DNA of 43,859 nucleotides from an uncultured Bacilli bacterium. Lineage in GTDB: Bacteria; Bacillota_I; Bacilli_A; RF39; UBA660. This document shows positions 13,153 to 21,682 of this stretch, one piece after another. Position 1 is the first letter of the stretch; every line of letters starts with the position of its first letter. Below the pieces are notes generated by a model that made no database searches, had not been told where the DNA came from, and was given only the letters and a program-made list of their open reading frames with translations. A program made the translations under genes and the position numbers. Where the stretch lies: assembly GCA_947628235.1 (NCBI GenBank), contig CANQZC010000011.1, positions 1-43,859 of the forward strand, given 5' to 3'.

Positions 13153-14526
13153 ATGAATAAAAATATCCTATATGGTTTTCTTTTTTTGTTGATATTAGGA
13201 GCAGGTAGTTTTCTCTTTTATATCTATTATCAAGAAAACTATATTAAGTTGGATAAAAATTTAGTACATATTAGTGTAGATACGGATTACTGGACTTCTC
13301 AGGATGTTACTGTGACGGTAGATTATCAAAATCCAGATATTGAGATAGATAAATATTCTTTTGATGGTGGACAACATTGGCAAAAAGATAATCGTTTTGT
13401 CGTAACCGAAAATCAAACATTAGAGATTGTTTTACGGACGAAGAATAAGAAAAAATCAGAAGCCATTTCTTATCGCATTGATAATATTGATAAAGATGCT
13501 CCCGAGATTGTTGCAAATCAAGTTCTTTATGTTGCGCGTGGCGCTGATTTCTCCTTTAAAAATAAATATAGTGTTGTAGAGACAGGCTCTGGGATTCGTG
13601 GGGATATTACTATTTCTCCAGACCATATTGATACTAGTAAATTTAATACTTTTGAAGTAGAGATTAAAGCTACGGATAGAGCGTTTAATGAAAATACGAA
13701 AAAGATTATTGTCGAAGTTGTAGATCCAAAAGATCCGGTTCTAGATACGACAGGTACTGTCAAAGATGTGAAAGTAACGGGTCTTACCTTAAGTAATACA
13801 ACAATCAGTTTAGTAAAAGGAACTTCTATGAAAGTATCTGCTAAAGTAAAACCTAGTAACGCTACCAACCAAAGAGTCATTTGGACAACTGCGAATGATA
13901 ATGTAGCAACTGTTGATAGTAAAGGAAATATTAAAGGATTAACGGCCGGTACAACAACTATTACAGCCTCTACTGAGGATGGTAGTAAGTCTTCTACCGT
14001 GCGTGTTATTGTTACGAATGAAAAGATTTTAGTAACACAAGTAGAATTAGATCGTAAGGAAGATGAAGTTACTTCTGAACATGGAAATATTACTTTAACA
14101 GCTACCGTAAAACCAGATAACGCTACTGATACAAGTATTAAATGGAATAGTAGTAATCCTAATGTAGCCGTTGTTGTTAACGGGGTAGTAACGATTCGTG
14201 GGGAAGGTAAGACAACCATTACCGCTACTTCTTCAAATGGAAAAACAGCAACCTATACTTTACGAGTAGTAGATAATTATACATTCCAAGAACGGGAAGT
14301 AAAAGATCGGGATGGAGAATTCGTTGGTTATGGTATTAAGATCTATAAAAATGGAGTTGATATTACGAACCAAGTATCTTCTATTAATTCTCCATTTACC
14401 GCTAGAAATGCAAAGAAATTAAATAACTTAGGTGATGAAATTATCATTACAGTTGCTAATCATAAATTGTTAGGCAAGACAATTACATTTACTTCGGGAA
14501 CTAAACGACATACAGCATATCGGTAA
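13153..14526 (+). CDS. Membrane-anchored Ig-like (Big_2) surface protein
   Basis: This 457-residue protein has an N-terminal membrane anchor (about residues 5-24) and a long extracellular part. Two early beta-rich modules (about 35-185) resemble cell-surface Ig-like repeats (YSFDGGQHWQ, then APEIVANQ...TDRAFNENTKKI). Two clear bacterial Ig-like group 2 domains follow at about 205-290 and 292-370, each with the GLTAGTTTITA or IRGEGKTTITATS signature. The last about 80 residues are a non-repeat domain. The start is ATG 13153, because AGGGTGAT at 13141-13148 is the ribosome site; upstream GTG and ATG codons overlap it. No sorting signal follows, so the N-terminal helix must hold it. It is probably an adhesin or wall-associated protein; the ligand is unknown. 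Confidence 0.82.
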   Translation: MNKNILYGFLFLLILGAGSFLFYIYYQENYIKLDKNLVHISVDTDYWTSQDVTVTVDYQNPDIEIDKYSFDGGQHWQKDNRFVVTENQTLEIVLRTKNKKKSEAISYRIDNIDKDAPEIVANQVLYVARGADFSFKNKYSVVETGSGIRGDITISPDHIDTSKFNTFEVEIKATDRAFNENTKKIIVEVVDPKDPVLDTTGTVKDVKVTGLTLSNTTISLVKGTSMKVSAKVKPSNATNQRVIWTTANDNVATVDSKGNIKGLTAGTTTITASTEDGSKSSTVRVIVTNEKILVTQVELDRKEDEVTSEHGNITLTATVKPDNATDTSIKWNSSNPNVAVVVNGVVTIRGEGKTTITATSSNGKTATYTLRVVDNYTFQEREVKDRDGEFVGYGIKIYKNGVDITNQVSSINSPFTARNAKKLNNLGDEIIITVANHKLLGKTITFTSGTKRHTAYR

Positions 14527-14553
14527 AAAGTAAGATTTTGTATCTTACTTTTT
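14525..14553 (+). terminator. Terminator overlapping the stop of the Big_2 gene
   Basis: A 12-bp stem, AAAAAGTAAGAT (14525-14536) with ATCTTACTTTTT (14542-14553). It starts in the TAA stop at 14524-14526. Confidence 0.9.
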
Positions 14554-14554
14554 C

Positions 14555-14583
14555 TTGTATTAAAAGGAATTTTATATTACAAT
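14555..14583 (+). promoter_or_regulatory. Promoter of tilS
   Basis: TTGTAT at 14555-14560, a 17-base spacer and TACAAT at 14578-14583. Confidence 0.6.
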
Positions 14584-14598
14584 GAGAGTGGTGGTTTG

Positions 14599-15909
14599 AT
14601 GGAAGAAGTATATCACTTTTTAGAAGAAAAATTAAAGGATGATTTAAACTATATCTTAGTAGGCGTATCGGGAGGAGTAGATTCGATGGTTCTACTAACG
14701 GTTTTGAGTGACTTCTTAAAGGATACTTCGGTTCAAATTGTTGCTTGTCATGTCCACCATAATTTACGAAAAGAAAGTGATTTGGAACAAACTTTAGTAT
14801 CGGATTATTGCCAAAAATTAGGAGTTCTTTTTGAGACGACAAAACTTTCCTATGAAGTTCCTTTTACAGAAATGATTGGAAGAGAAAAAAGATATCAGTT
14901 TCTAGAAGAGATGTTAAAGAAATATGACTCTCAAACCCTCTTTTTAGCGCACCATGGAGATGATTTAGTAGAGACCGTATTGATGAAGCTAACGAGGGGA
15001 ACAACTCTTCGAGGTGCGAAAGGAATCTCTTTAGAGAGCCAAAGAGAATTTTATACCATCTATCGTCCTTTTCTTTTTCTATCGAAAGAAGAAATCTATG
15101 AATATGCGAAAGAGCATAAAATTCCTTATGCAGAAGACGCTAGTAATCAACAATTAGATTATAAGAGAAATCGTTATCGGAAAGAGATTCTTCCTCTATT
15201 AAAAAAGGAGAATGGGAAAGTACATCGTAAATTTTTAGAGTATAGTCAAGAATTAGAAGGTCTGTTAAACTATGTGGAAGAAGATATTGTAATGAGTTAT
15301 CAAAAAGTAGTAGAAAAGCAAACTCTCGATTGGGAAAAATGGCTGTCCCTAAAAGAATTTTTAAAAGTAGAAGTCTTACGAAGATATTTAGATGTTATTT
15401 ATAAGCAAGATTTAGGCTCTATTACGGGAAAGCATGTAGAGATTTTAAAACAGTTTTTAGAGACCAATAAAGTAGGAAGTCTTCTAGATTTTCCAAAAGG
15501 AAAACGATTCCGTAAAACTTCCTCTAAACTTCTTTTAGAACCTTGTTGGAAAGATTATTCTTATCCTCTTACGGAAAGTTTAATGCTTCCGAATGGACAT
15601 AGAATAGAGTTTCTTTCCTCTTCTTCTGAAAGTGGGAATGATGTTACTTATTTAGATTCTCATGAAGTCAGTTTACCTCTTACCGTACGAAATGCTAGAA
15701 AAGGAGATAAAATGACGATTAAGAACATGTCAGGTCATAAAAAAGTAGGGGATATTTTTACGGATGAAAAGGTCGCTTTAGAGAGTCGATTTCTTTGGCC
15801 TATCGTTACCGATGCGAAAGGAAGAATTGTTTGGCTTCCAGGATTAAAAAAAACACAATTTGATAGAAAAAAAGATGGAAAGTATGATATAATACTTAAG
15901 TACACTTAA
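14599..15909 (+). CDS. tilS: tRNA(Ile)-lysidine synthetase
   Basis: This enzyme attaches lysine to C34 of the minor tRNA-Ile(CAU), changing its decoding from AUG to AUA; it is essential. The N-type ATP pyrophosphatase loop SGGVDS lies at 24-29, followed by HVHHNLR and AHHGDDLVETVLMKLTRG. The C-terminal TilS domain ends with LPLTVRNARKGDKM and GHKKVGDIFTDEK. The length of 436 is normal. ATG 14599 is preferred over the adjacent TTG 14596 because GGTGG ends at 14594. Only 15 bases separate it from ftsH, and hprT, which lies between them in Bacillus, is missing. A promoter for ftsH lies in its last codons. Confidence 0.95.
   Translation: MEEVYHFLEEKLKDDLNYILVGVSGGVDSMVLLTVLSDFLKDTSVQIVACHVHHNLRKESDLEQTLVSDYCQKLGVLFETTKLSYEVPFTEMIGREKRYQFLEEMLKKYDSQTLFLAHHGDDLVETVLMKLTRGTTLRGAKGISLESQREFYTIYRPFLFLSKEEIYEYAKEHKIPYAEDASNQQLDYKRNRYRKEILPLLKKENGKVHRKFLEYSQELEGLLNYVEEDIVMSYQKVVEKQTLDWEKWLSLKEFLKVEVLRRYLDVIYKQDLGSITGKHVEILKQFLETNKVGSLLDFPKGKRFRKTSSKLLLEPCWKDYSYPLTESLMLPNGHRIEFLSSSSESGNDVTYLDSHEVSLPLTVRNARKGDKMTIKNMSGHKKVGDIFTDEKVALESRFLWPIVTDAKGRIVWLPGLKKTQFDRKKDGKYDIILKYT
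15860..15888 (+). promoter_or_regulatory. Probable internal promoter of ftsH
   Basis: TTGATA at 15860-15865, a 17-base spacer and TATGAT at 15883-15888. An overlapping TGATATAAT at 15885-15893 could act as an alternative extended -10. It lies within the end of tilS. Confidence 0.55.
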
Positions 15910-15924
15910 AGAAGGGAGTTTTTT

Positions 15925-17934
15925 ATGAATAAAAAATCAGTGAAAAGAAATACATTATCTTACCTTTTTTTATTCTTTGTCATTGTCGGCGTGATGTATT
16001 TTATCAATGTATTAAATACAAAAGTAAATACACTATCTTATAGTGAATTTATGCAAGCCGTAGAAGAGGGAAAAATTGAAGAAGTAGTAATTACTCCAAG
16101 TACGAATGCTGGAGTTTATGAGTTAACTGGTACGATGAAAGATTATAAGGAAAATGAATCTTTCTATGTAAGAGCGCCTCTTACAGATGCTACCATAAAA
16201 GAAATCTATGCAGGAAGTTCTGATTATGATTATGATATTGTTGCGGATAAAGATCCTCAATCTAGTATCTTTTTAGCGCTTCTTGTAAATGTTTTACCAC
16301 TTGTTCTATTAGTTGGTATTGGTCTATACTTTGTTAGCAGACAAATGGGAAGTGCTAATAAATCTATGGACTTTGGAAAGAGTAGAGCGCGTCTTAATGA
16401 TGATCGTAAGAAAGTTACTTTTGATGAAGTAGCTGGATTAACGGAGGAGAAAGAGGAGGTAGCAGAACTTATTGAGTTCTTAAAATCTCCTAAGAAATTC
16501 CAAAATATGGGAGCTCGTATTCCAAAAGGAGTTTTATTAGTAGGTCCTCCAGGAACTGGTAAGACATTACTTGCTAGAGCCGTTGCTGGAGAAGCGAATG
16601 TTCCTTTCTACTACATTAGTGGTTCTGACTTCGTAGAATTATTTGTCGGAGTTGGTGCTTCTCGTGTAAGAGATATGTTTAAACAAGCAAAACATAATGC
16701 GCCATGTCTTATCTTTATTGATGAGATTGATGCTGTAGGTCGGCAACGTGGTGCTGGACTCGGTGGTGGACATGATGAGAGAGAACAAACTTTGAACCAA
16801 TTACTTACTGAAATGGATGGATTTGGTGAGAACGAAGGAATCATCGTGATTGCTGCTACAAACCGTCCAGATGTTCTTGACCCAGCTTTATTAAGACCAG
16901 GAAGATTTGATAGACAGGTAACTGTTAATTTACCCGATGTTCGTGGTAGGGAAGAGATTTTAGCAGTTCATGCCAAAGGTAAAACTTTTGCAAAAGGTGT
17001 AAAACTAGAAAATATTGCGAAGAGAACTGTTGGTTTCTCTGGAGCAGACCTAGAAAACTTATTAAATGAAGCAGCGCTTCTTACGGTTCGTCGTAATAAA
17101 CCTGCGATTACTATGGCAGAGATTGATGAAGCACATGACCGTGTATTGATGGGACCTGCTAAAGTAACTAAGAAATATACAGAAAAAGAGAAAAAGGTAG
17201 TTGCTTATCACGAAGCCGGACATGCTGTTGTTGGTATTAAACTAGAAGGTGCTAATGAGGTACAAAAGATTACGATTATTCCTCGTGGTACGGCTGGTGG
17301 CTATAACTTAATGTTACCAAGAGAGGAAACTTTCTTAGAAACGAAAAAAGAGTTATTAGAGACAATTAGTGGACTTCTTGGAGGTCGTGTTGCAGAAGAG
17401 TTAGTATTTAATGAAGTAACAACAGGAGCTCATAATGACTTTGAAAAAGCAACGAAAATAGCTCGTGCGATGGTAACGGAATATGGTATGAGTGATTTAG
17501 GTCCAGTACAATTTGAACAAAGAGAAGATAGTGTCTTCTTAGGAAGAGATTATAATAAGAGTAGAAACTTCTCTAGTCAAGTTGCTTTTGAAATCGATCA
17601 AGAACAAAGAAAGATTATCAATGAATGCTACGAAGAAACCAAGAAAATCATTGCTGAAAATAGAGATTTACTAGATTTAATAGCGAATACTTTATTAGAG
17701 TATGAGACAATTACGAAAGAGCAAATTGAGTATCTTGTAGAACATGGATGTATGCCAGATGAGGATACTGAAGTAGATCATAGCGAGGACTTCAAAGAAG
17801 CTTCTCTAGAGGATTTATCTCTAGATGAATTAAAAGAAATTGCGAAAGAAAAGCATGTTCGTGGATATTCTAAGATGGATCGTGAAGAACTCATTGATGA
17901 AATTCATAAAGAAGAAGAAAAAGAAGAGGAATAA
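15925..17934 (+). CDS. ftsH: ATP-dependent zinc metalloprotease FtsH with C-terminal Rho_N/SAP-like extension
   Basis: This is a membrane-bound AAA+ protease that degrades misfolded membrane proteins and regulators. Two N-terminal transmembrane helices (about 12-30 and 115-137) flank the extracytoplasmic FtsH_ext domain. Walker A GPPGTGKT is at 207-214, Walker B LIFIDEID at 262-269, and the second region of homology is [20 protein letters not shown]. The zinc site is HEAGH (429-433), with D505 as the likely third ligand. After the protease domain, residues about 629-662 read [20 protein letters not shown] then [10 protein letters not shown]. This is a helix-extension-helix module like Rho_N/SAP, not usual in FtsH; an acidic tail follows. 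Another GGGAG ribosome site precedes the ATG. Its stop directly abuts the stop of the converging gene. Confidence 0.96.
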   Translation: MNKKSVKRNTLSYLFLFFVIVGVMYFINVLNTKVNTLSYSEFMQAVEEGKIEEVVITPSTNAGVYELTGTMKDYKENESFYVRAPLTDATIKEIYAGSSDYDYDIVADKDPQSSIFLALLVNVLPLVLLVGIGLYFVSRQMGSANKSMDFGKSRARLNDDRKKVTFDEVAGLTEEKEEVAELIEFLKSPKKFQNMGARIPKGVLLVGPPGTGKTLLARAVAGEANVPFYYISGSDFVELFVGVGASRVRDMFKQAKHNAPCLIFIDEIDAVGRQRGAGLGGGHDEREQTLNQLLTEMDGFGENEGIIVIAATNRPDVLDPALLRPGRFDRQVTVNLPDVRGREEILAVHAKGKTFAKGVKLENIAKRTVGFSGADLENLLNEAALLTVRRNKPAITMAEIDEAHDRVLMGPAKVTKKYTEKEKKVVAYHEAGHAVVGIKLEGANEVQKITIIPRGTAGGYNLMLPREETFLETKKELLETISGLLGGRVAEELVFNEVTTGAHNDFEKATKIARAMVTEYGMSDLGPVQFEQREDSVFLGRDYNKSRNFSSQVAFEIDQEQRKIINECYEETKKIIAENRDLLDLIANTLLEYETITKEQIEYLVEHGCMPDEDTEVDHSEDFKEASLEDLSLDELKEIAKEKHVRGYSKMDREELIDEIHKEEEKEEE

Positions 17935-17950
17935 TTATCCTCTTCTTTTT
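17918..17950. terminator. Bidirectional terminator made of the ends of two converging genes
   Basis: A perfect 13-bp stem, AAAAAGAAGAGGA (17918-17930) with TCCTCTTCTTTTT (17938-17950), has loop ATAATTA. Both arms are coding, and the loop holds both stop codons, TAA (17932-17934) and, on the other strand, TAA (17935-17937). Confidence 0.95.
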
Positions 17951-18723
17951 GGTAGTAATGGAAATAAAAAATGGGATGAAATAGTATTTTCTTCTTTGGA
18001 TAGAATCGAAATCTTCTCTTGGGAAGGAACTTTAATAAATAGTTTTTTATATCCTAATTCCGCTAATTTGTTTTGAACATATAAGTGCAAAACATTTTTT
18101 CTTTCTTCTTTGAAAAGAGAAGAATATTCTTCATGACATTTTAAAGCAACCATATCCTCTTCTTCAGAAATAACGATTCCTTCAAGAAGAAGAAAAGTTC
18201 CCATTTCTTGAATATAATTTTGAATCCATTCTTTCTCTTCTTCGAAACAGATATCTAGATATAAATATAAATCTAGAGAAAGGGTAAAGAGATGATCTTT
18301 GGATTTTAATTTTTGATTACTAAATTCTTGAAAGTTCTTTTTTTCTCTTTCAGAAGTAACTTCCTTTAATACAAAATAACTTGGTAATTTTGGTAATTTT
18401 TCTTTTTTTAATACGATATGCTCTTTCTTAGGTTTCTTCCTAGGTTCTTTTTTCTTTTCCATAATTTGAACTTTCGTAACCTTCTTTTCCCGTGCTAATC
18501 GCTTTAGTTGTTCCTGAAGATAACAAGAAAGTTCTTCGGAAGGATTCTTTTGAATGATTCCATCAGAAAGCAAAAGACAAGTCTCTTTTAACAGAATTTT
18601 CATGACTGCTACGGATTGTTTTTTCTGATAAATTTCGTAATAGAAAGTATCCTTTTCGATAGGGCTTGAGATTCCTGAAATTTGTTCATATTTTTTTCTT
18701 GAAATTCTTTTTATCTGATACAT
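17935..18723 (-). CDS. Hypothetical protein, possibly FemABX/GNAT-like
   Basis: This 262-residue protein is not firmly recognised. It looks like two similar alpha/beta halves joined by a very basic linker (about residues 85-115, KKKEPRKKPKKEH). The first half (SVAVMKILLK, then SDGIIQ, then SEELSCYLQEQLKRLAREKK) echoes the first GNAT half of FemABX peptidoglycan aminoacyltransferases. The second half ends in a helix and strand (LHLYVQNKLAELGYKKLF) like their second half. It is shorter than usual FemX (about 400), so the call is tentative. There is no signal peptide. ATG 18723 is chosen because AGGGTGG sits 7 bases upstream; TTG 18729 is too close. It converges on ftsH and is divergent from the flippase gene, which fits a cell-wall context. 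Confidence 0.5.
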   Translation of the reverse strand: MYQIKRISRKKYEQISGISSPIEKDTFYYEIYQKKQSVAVMKILLKETCLLLSDGIIQKNPSEELSCYLQEQLKRLAREKKVTKVQIMEKKKEPRKKPKKEHIVLKKEKLPKLPSYFVLKEVTSEREKKNFQEFSNQKLKSKDHLFTLSLDLYLYLDICFEEEKEWIQNYIQEMGTFLLLEGIVISEEEDMVALKCHEEYSSLFKEERKNVLHLYVQNKLAELGYKKLFIKVPSQEKISILSKEENTISSHFLFPLLPKRRG

Positions 18724-18777
18724 AACCAAACCACCCTAATTTAAGTATACGCTTCTTTTTCCAGAAAAGAAAGAAAC

Positions 18778-18806
18778 TTGTTTTATTTTCCTTTTAATAG
18801 TATAAT
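18778..18806 (+). promoter_or_regulatory. Promoter of the SpoVB/MurJ-like gene
   Basis: TTGTTT at 18778-18783, a 17-base spacer and TATAAT at 18801-18806. Confidence 0.65.
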
Positions 18807-18828
18807 TGAACCATCGGAGGATGATGGC

Positions 18829-20514
18829 ATGAAAAAAGATAATTTTCTTCGTGGCGCCTTTATTGCTACTTTATGCATCATTATTACTAAGATTTTAGGA
18901 GTTCTTTATGTAATTCCTTTTTATTCGATTATTGGATCTAAAGGAAGTGTTATTTATGGAGCTGCTTATAATATATACGCTATCTTTTTAAATCTATCAA
19001 CAATTGGATTACCCCTTGCCATCAGTAAAATGGTAAGTGAATATCATACATTAGAATATGAATATACCAAAAGAAAAGCTTATCATTTAGCAGGGAAGAT
19101 TATGATTGTCTCTTCTATTATAACGACAATTATCTTAATCTTGTTTGCTCCCGTCCTTGCCAAATACATTATTAATTTCTACGATTATACACCTATTTCC
19201 AATCCTTTAGGAATTTCACTTTTTGCGTTAGGAAATGTCATGGATGGAGCGTATTTAATTCGTGAAATCGCCTTGGTTATTCGTGTCTCTGCGAGTGCGA
19301 TTTTATTCGTTACATTAATTAGTATGATTCGTGGATACCTACAAGGAATGAAATATATCCAAGCCTCTTCTATCTCTCAAGTGTTAGAACAATTTGTCCG
19401 TGTTGTTGTCATTTTAATTGGTTCTTACCTTTGTATGAATATCTTACATACCGGATTAGGAATTGCGGTTGGAGTAGCTGTTTTTGGGGCGACAGCAGGT
19501 GCGATATTCGCGCTTTTCTATCTATCTCGAAAAAAGAAATCTTTACATGAAGTAGAGGTAGAAGAAAAAAAGGAAGAAAAGAAAATTACAACCAAATATC
19601 TATTTAAGAAAATTATATATTATACAATTCCTTTAATTGTCATGGAATTAGTTAGCACTTCTTTTCAATTAGTAGATATGTTTACGGTCGTTAAAACTTT
19701 AACGAATGTAGGAAATTTCTCTTTAAATGATGCTTCCGTAATTATGAATATATTAACGACATTAGGACCAAAATTAAATGTCATTATTATGGCGGTAGCA
19801 AGTGGTATGGTAGTAAGTCTTCTTCCTAGTTTAACAAGTGATTATGTAGAAGGAAATATAGAAGAAGTAAAAAGAAAGATTAATAAATCTTTACTCATTG
19901 TTCTTTTTATTACAATTCCTATGGCTGTTGGATTATCCTTTTTAGCAAAACCTGTATGGACGGTTTTTTATGGAGAATCTTATTTTGGACCGAAAGTATT
20001 TATGGTTAGTATTTTTGTTGCAGTATTTGCTAGTTTCTATACGAATGTAATTGTTATTATTCAATCCTTAAGTAGGTATAAAACGATGTATATTGCGTTA
20101 CTTACAGGATTCTTATTTAATGCTAGTTTAAATATTCCTTTTATGGTATTATTTCATCATTTAGGACTTACGATGTATTATGGAAACTTAGTAGCTACTA
20201 TGATAGGATATACGATTACCATCTTGATTTGTCTAATAGATATCAAAAGAACTTTAAAAATATCTTACCGTGAAACCATCAAGCATTTCTTCTTTATTAT
20301 AGTCGCGATTGCGATTATGTTACTTGTTCTTTTAGGACTTCGTCAAGTACTTCCAATGACAGGATATGGAAGAATGGGAAGTTTATTGATTACCCTTCTA
20401 TATGCTTTGGTGGGAGCGCTCACTTATTTTGGTGTTACTTATGTTACGAAAACTTTTGAACAAGCTTTAGGTACGAATTTATTAAAATCGATATTTCGAA
20501 AAAAAAGAAGTTAG
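18829..20514 (+). CDS. SpoVB/MurJ-type polysaccharide or lipid II flippase
   Basis: This is a 561-residue integral membrane protein of the MOP flippase superfamily (polysaccharide biosynthesis/SpoVB/YabM/YtgP group). It has about 14 hydrophobic segments from residue about 10 to the end. The N-terminus LRGAFIATLCIIITKILGVL, with the YVIPFYSIIG segment, is typical of the SpoVB family. The charged cytoplasmic loop around KKKSLHEVEVEEKKEEKK (about residue 240) divides the two bundles. It would flip lipid-linked cell wall precursors, either for spore cortex (SpoVB) or for the vegetative wall (YtgP/MurJ); the sequence alone does not decide. GGAGG at 18816-18820 gives the ATG at 18829; the longer open frame covers the promoter. 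It overlaps the converging GT2 gene by 4 bases. Confidence 0.85.
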   Translation: MKKDNFLRGAFIATLCIIITKILGVLYVIPFYSIIGSKGSVIYGAAYNIYAIFLNLSTIGLPLAISKMVSEYHTLEYEYTKRKAYHLAGKIMIVSSIITTIILILFAPVLAKYIINFYDYTPISNPLGISLFALGNVMDGAYLIREIALVIRVSASAILFVTLISMIRGYLQGMKYIQASSISQVLEQFVRVVVILIGSYLCMNILHTGLGIAVGVAVFGATAGAIFALFYLSRKKKSLHEVEVEEKKEEKKITTKYLFKKIIYYTIPLIVMELVSTSFQLVDMFTVVKTLTNVGNFSLNDASVIMNILTTLGPKLNVIIMAVASGMVVSLLPSLTSDYVEGNIEEVKRKINKSLLIVLFITIPMAVGLSFLAKPVWTVFYGESYFGPKVFMVSIFVAVFASFYTNVIVIIQSLSRYKTMYIALLTGFLFNASLNIPFMVLFHHLGLTMYYGNLVATMIGYTITILICLIDIKRTLKISYRETIKHFFFIIVAIAIMLLVLLGLRQVLPMTGYGRMGSLLITLLYALVGALTYFGVTYVTKTFEQALGTNLLKSIFRKKRS

Positions 20515-20552
20515 GAATGGGTCTTAGACATTGGCCCAGTTAACTTCTTTTT
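20502..20552. terminator. Bidirectional terminator between flippase and GT2 genes
   Basis: AAAAAGAAGTTA (20502-20513) pairs with TAACTTCTTTTT (20541-20552). An inner TGGG (20518-20521) and CCCA (20535-20538) extend the hairpin. It contains both stop codons. Confidence 0.85.
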
Positions 20553-21602
20553 CTTTTCTTTTTCTGATACAATCTGATCTAAACGATTATTTAATTCGGT
20601 TAATATTTCTTCTTCTGTTAAGTCTTCTTCAAAATGCTTTTCTCTTACGATATCTAATAGGAAAGAACGCACTTTATAAAGCGTTCTTTTTTGTAATTGA
20701 GAAACGAGAGGATTTTCACGATATTCTTCATATCCATATTTTTGGTTTGCTAAAGTAAGAAATAGGGTCGTAATACGACGATGTTCTTTCCATGGAATCG
20801 AAAACCAAAAAGCACTATCTAAAGCCGAGATTAGAAGAAGAGAATGTTCAATTCTAGGGATTGAAAATTTAAAACGAGCATCCTTTTTTACTAATTGATA
20901 ATTTTCTTCTAAGATAGTAGCAGAAATATATAAGTCAAGAATTCCTCTTCGGGGAATTAATTTATTAGATAGGGTAATTCCCGAAAAATTCCGACGATAA
21001 TAATATAGTTCCTGATCTACATAAACCATCTTTCCTGCTTCTACTAAAATAGGGTAGGTAAGGGGAGCATCTTCAAAGGTAATATGAGAAGGAAAGGAAA
21101 GTTTTTTAAAAAGACTACGGTGATAAATCTTATTCCAACAATGACCAGAAATCTCTTCTAATGCTTCTGGTTTCTCCTGAAAATTAATAACTTGTATTTT
21201 TTTAGAACTATTATCTTTTTGTTTTCGATATTTTCCTAAAAAGTTTCTTCTTTTACACATTCCTACTCTAGTATTGGTCTTTTTCATAGCGTGCATTAAA
21301 GTTTCTACCATTTCAGACGCAATAATATCATCGGCATCAATAAAAGCAAAGTAATCTCCGGTAGCTTTTTGCATTCCCCAGTTTCTAGCACCTCCAGGTC
21401 CTAATTTCTCGGAAGTTGTTATTAAAGAAACATTAGGATAAGCAAGATATTTCTTGGCAATTTCTAGGGATGTATCCTCAGAACCATTTTCTACTAAGAT
21501 AACTTCAAAGTTAGGATAGGTTTGTTGACAGATACTATCTAAACATTCTTGTAAATAGTTTTCTACATTGTGTATTGGTACGATAATGGATACTTTTTCC
21601 AT
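20511..21602 (-). CDS. Family 2 glycosyltransferase
   Basis: This is a 363-residue GT-A fold transferase. The N-terminal domain (about 1-230) starts VSIIVPIHNVENYLQECLDS, with nucleotide-binding ENGSEDTS, GPGGARNWGM, and the metal-binding motif FIDADD (D89, D91). It moves a sugar from a nucleotide donor, probably onto a wall polysaccharide, teichoic acid or capsule acceptor. No membrane segment is seen, so it is cytoplasmic or peripheral. The C-terminal about 130 residues are helical, as in CpsI/EpsJ-like enzymes. GGAGG lies just upstream of the ATG. It has its own promoter and is not in an operon; it overlaps the flippase gene end by 4 bases. Confidence 0.88.
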   Translation of the reverse strand: MEKVSIIVPIHNVENYLQECLDSICQQTYPNFEVILVENGSEDTSLEIAKKYLAYPNVSLITTSEKLGPGGARNWGMQKATGDYFAFIDADDIIASEMVETLMHAMKKTNTRVGMCKRRNFLGKYRKQKDNSSKKIQVINFQEKPEALEEISGHCWNKIYHRSLFKKLSFPSHITFEDAPLTYPILVEAGKMVYVDQELYYYRRNFSGITLSNKLIPRRGILDLYISATILEENYQLVKKDARFKFSIPRIEHSLLLISALDSAFWFSIPWKEHRRITTLFLTLANQKYGYEEYRENPLVSQLQKRTLYKVRSFLLDIVREKHFEEDLTEEEILTELNNRLDQIVSEKEKKKKLTGPMSKTHS

Positions 21603-21625
21603 AGAATTCCTCCAAACCGTTTTTT

Positions 21626-21654
21626 ATTATAACAAGGAATTTCTTTTTTGTAAA
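21626..21654 (-). promoter_or_regulatory. Promoter of the GT2 gene
   Basis: On the minus strand: TTTACA (complement of 21649-21654), a 17-base spacer, and TATAAT (complement of 21626-21631) preceded by TGT. Confidence 0.8.
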
Positions 21655-21656
21655 AT

Positions 21657-21682
21657 AAAAAAGGGTATTTAACCCCTTTTTT
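21657..21682 (-). terminator. Terminator of the VWA surface protein gene
   Basis: AAAAAAGGG (21657-21665) pairs with CCCTTTTTT (21674-21682). On the minus strand it ends in a T run. Confidence 0.85.

Noticed and set aside
13527-14219. A 230-codon open frame on the minus strand.
   Set aside because: It lies wholly antisense to the Big_2 surface protein. Its Thr/Ser/Val-rich peptide is a shadow of the repeat coding, with no ribosome site.
13527-14290. Direct DNA repeats in the Big_2 gene as a possible repeat array.
   Set aside because: The similarity is at protein-domain level between two Big_2 modules. There is no regular repeat-spacer pattern, so it is not CRISPR-like.
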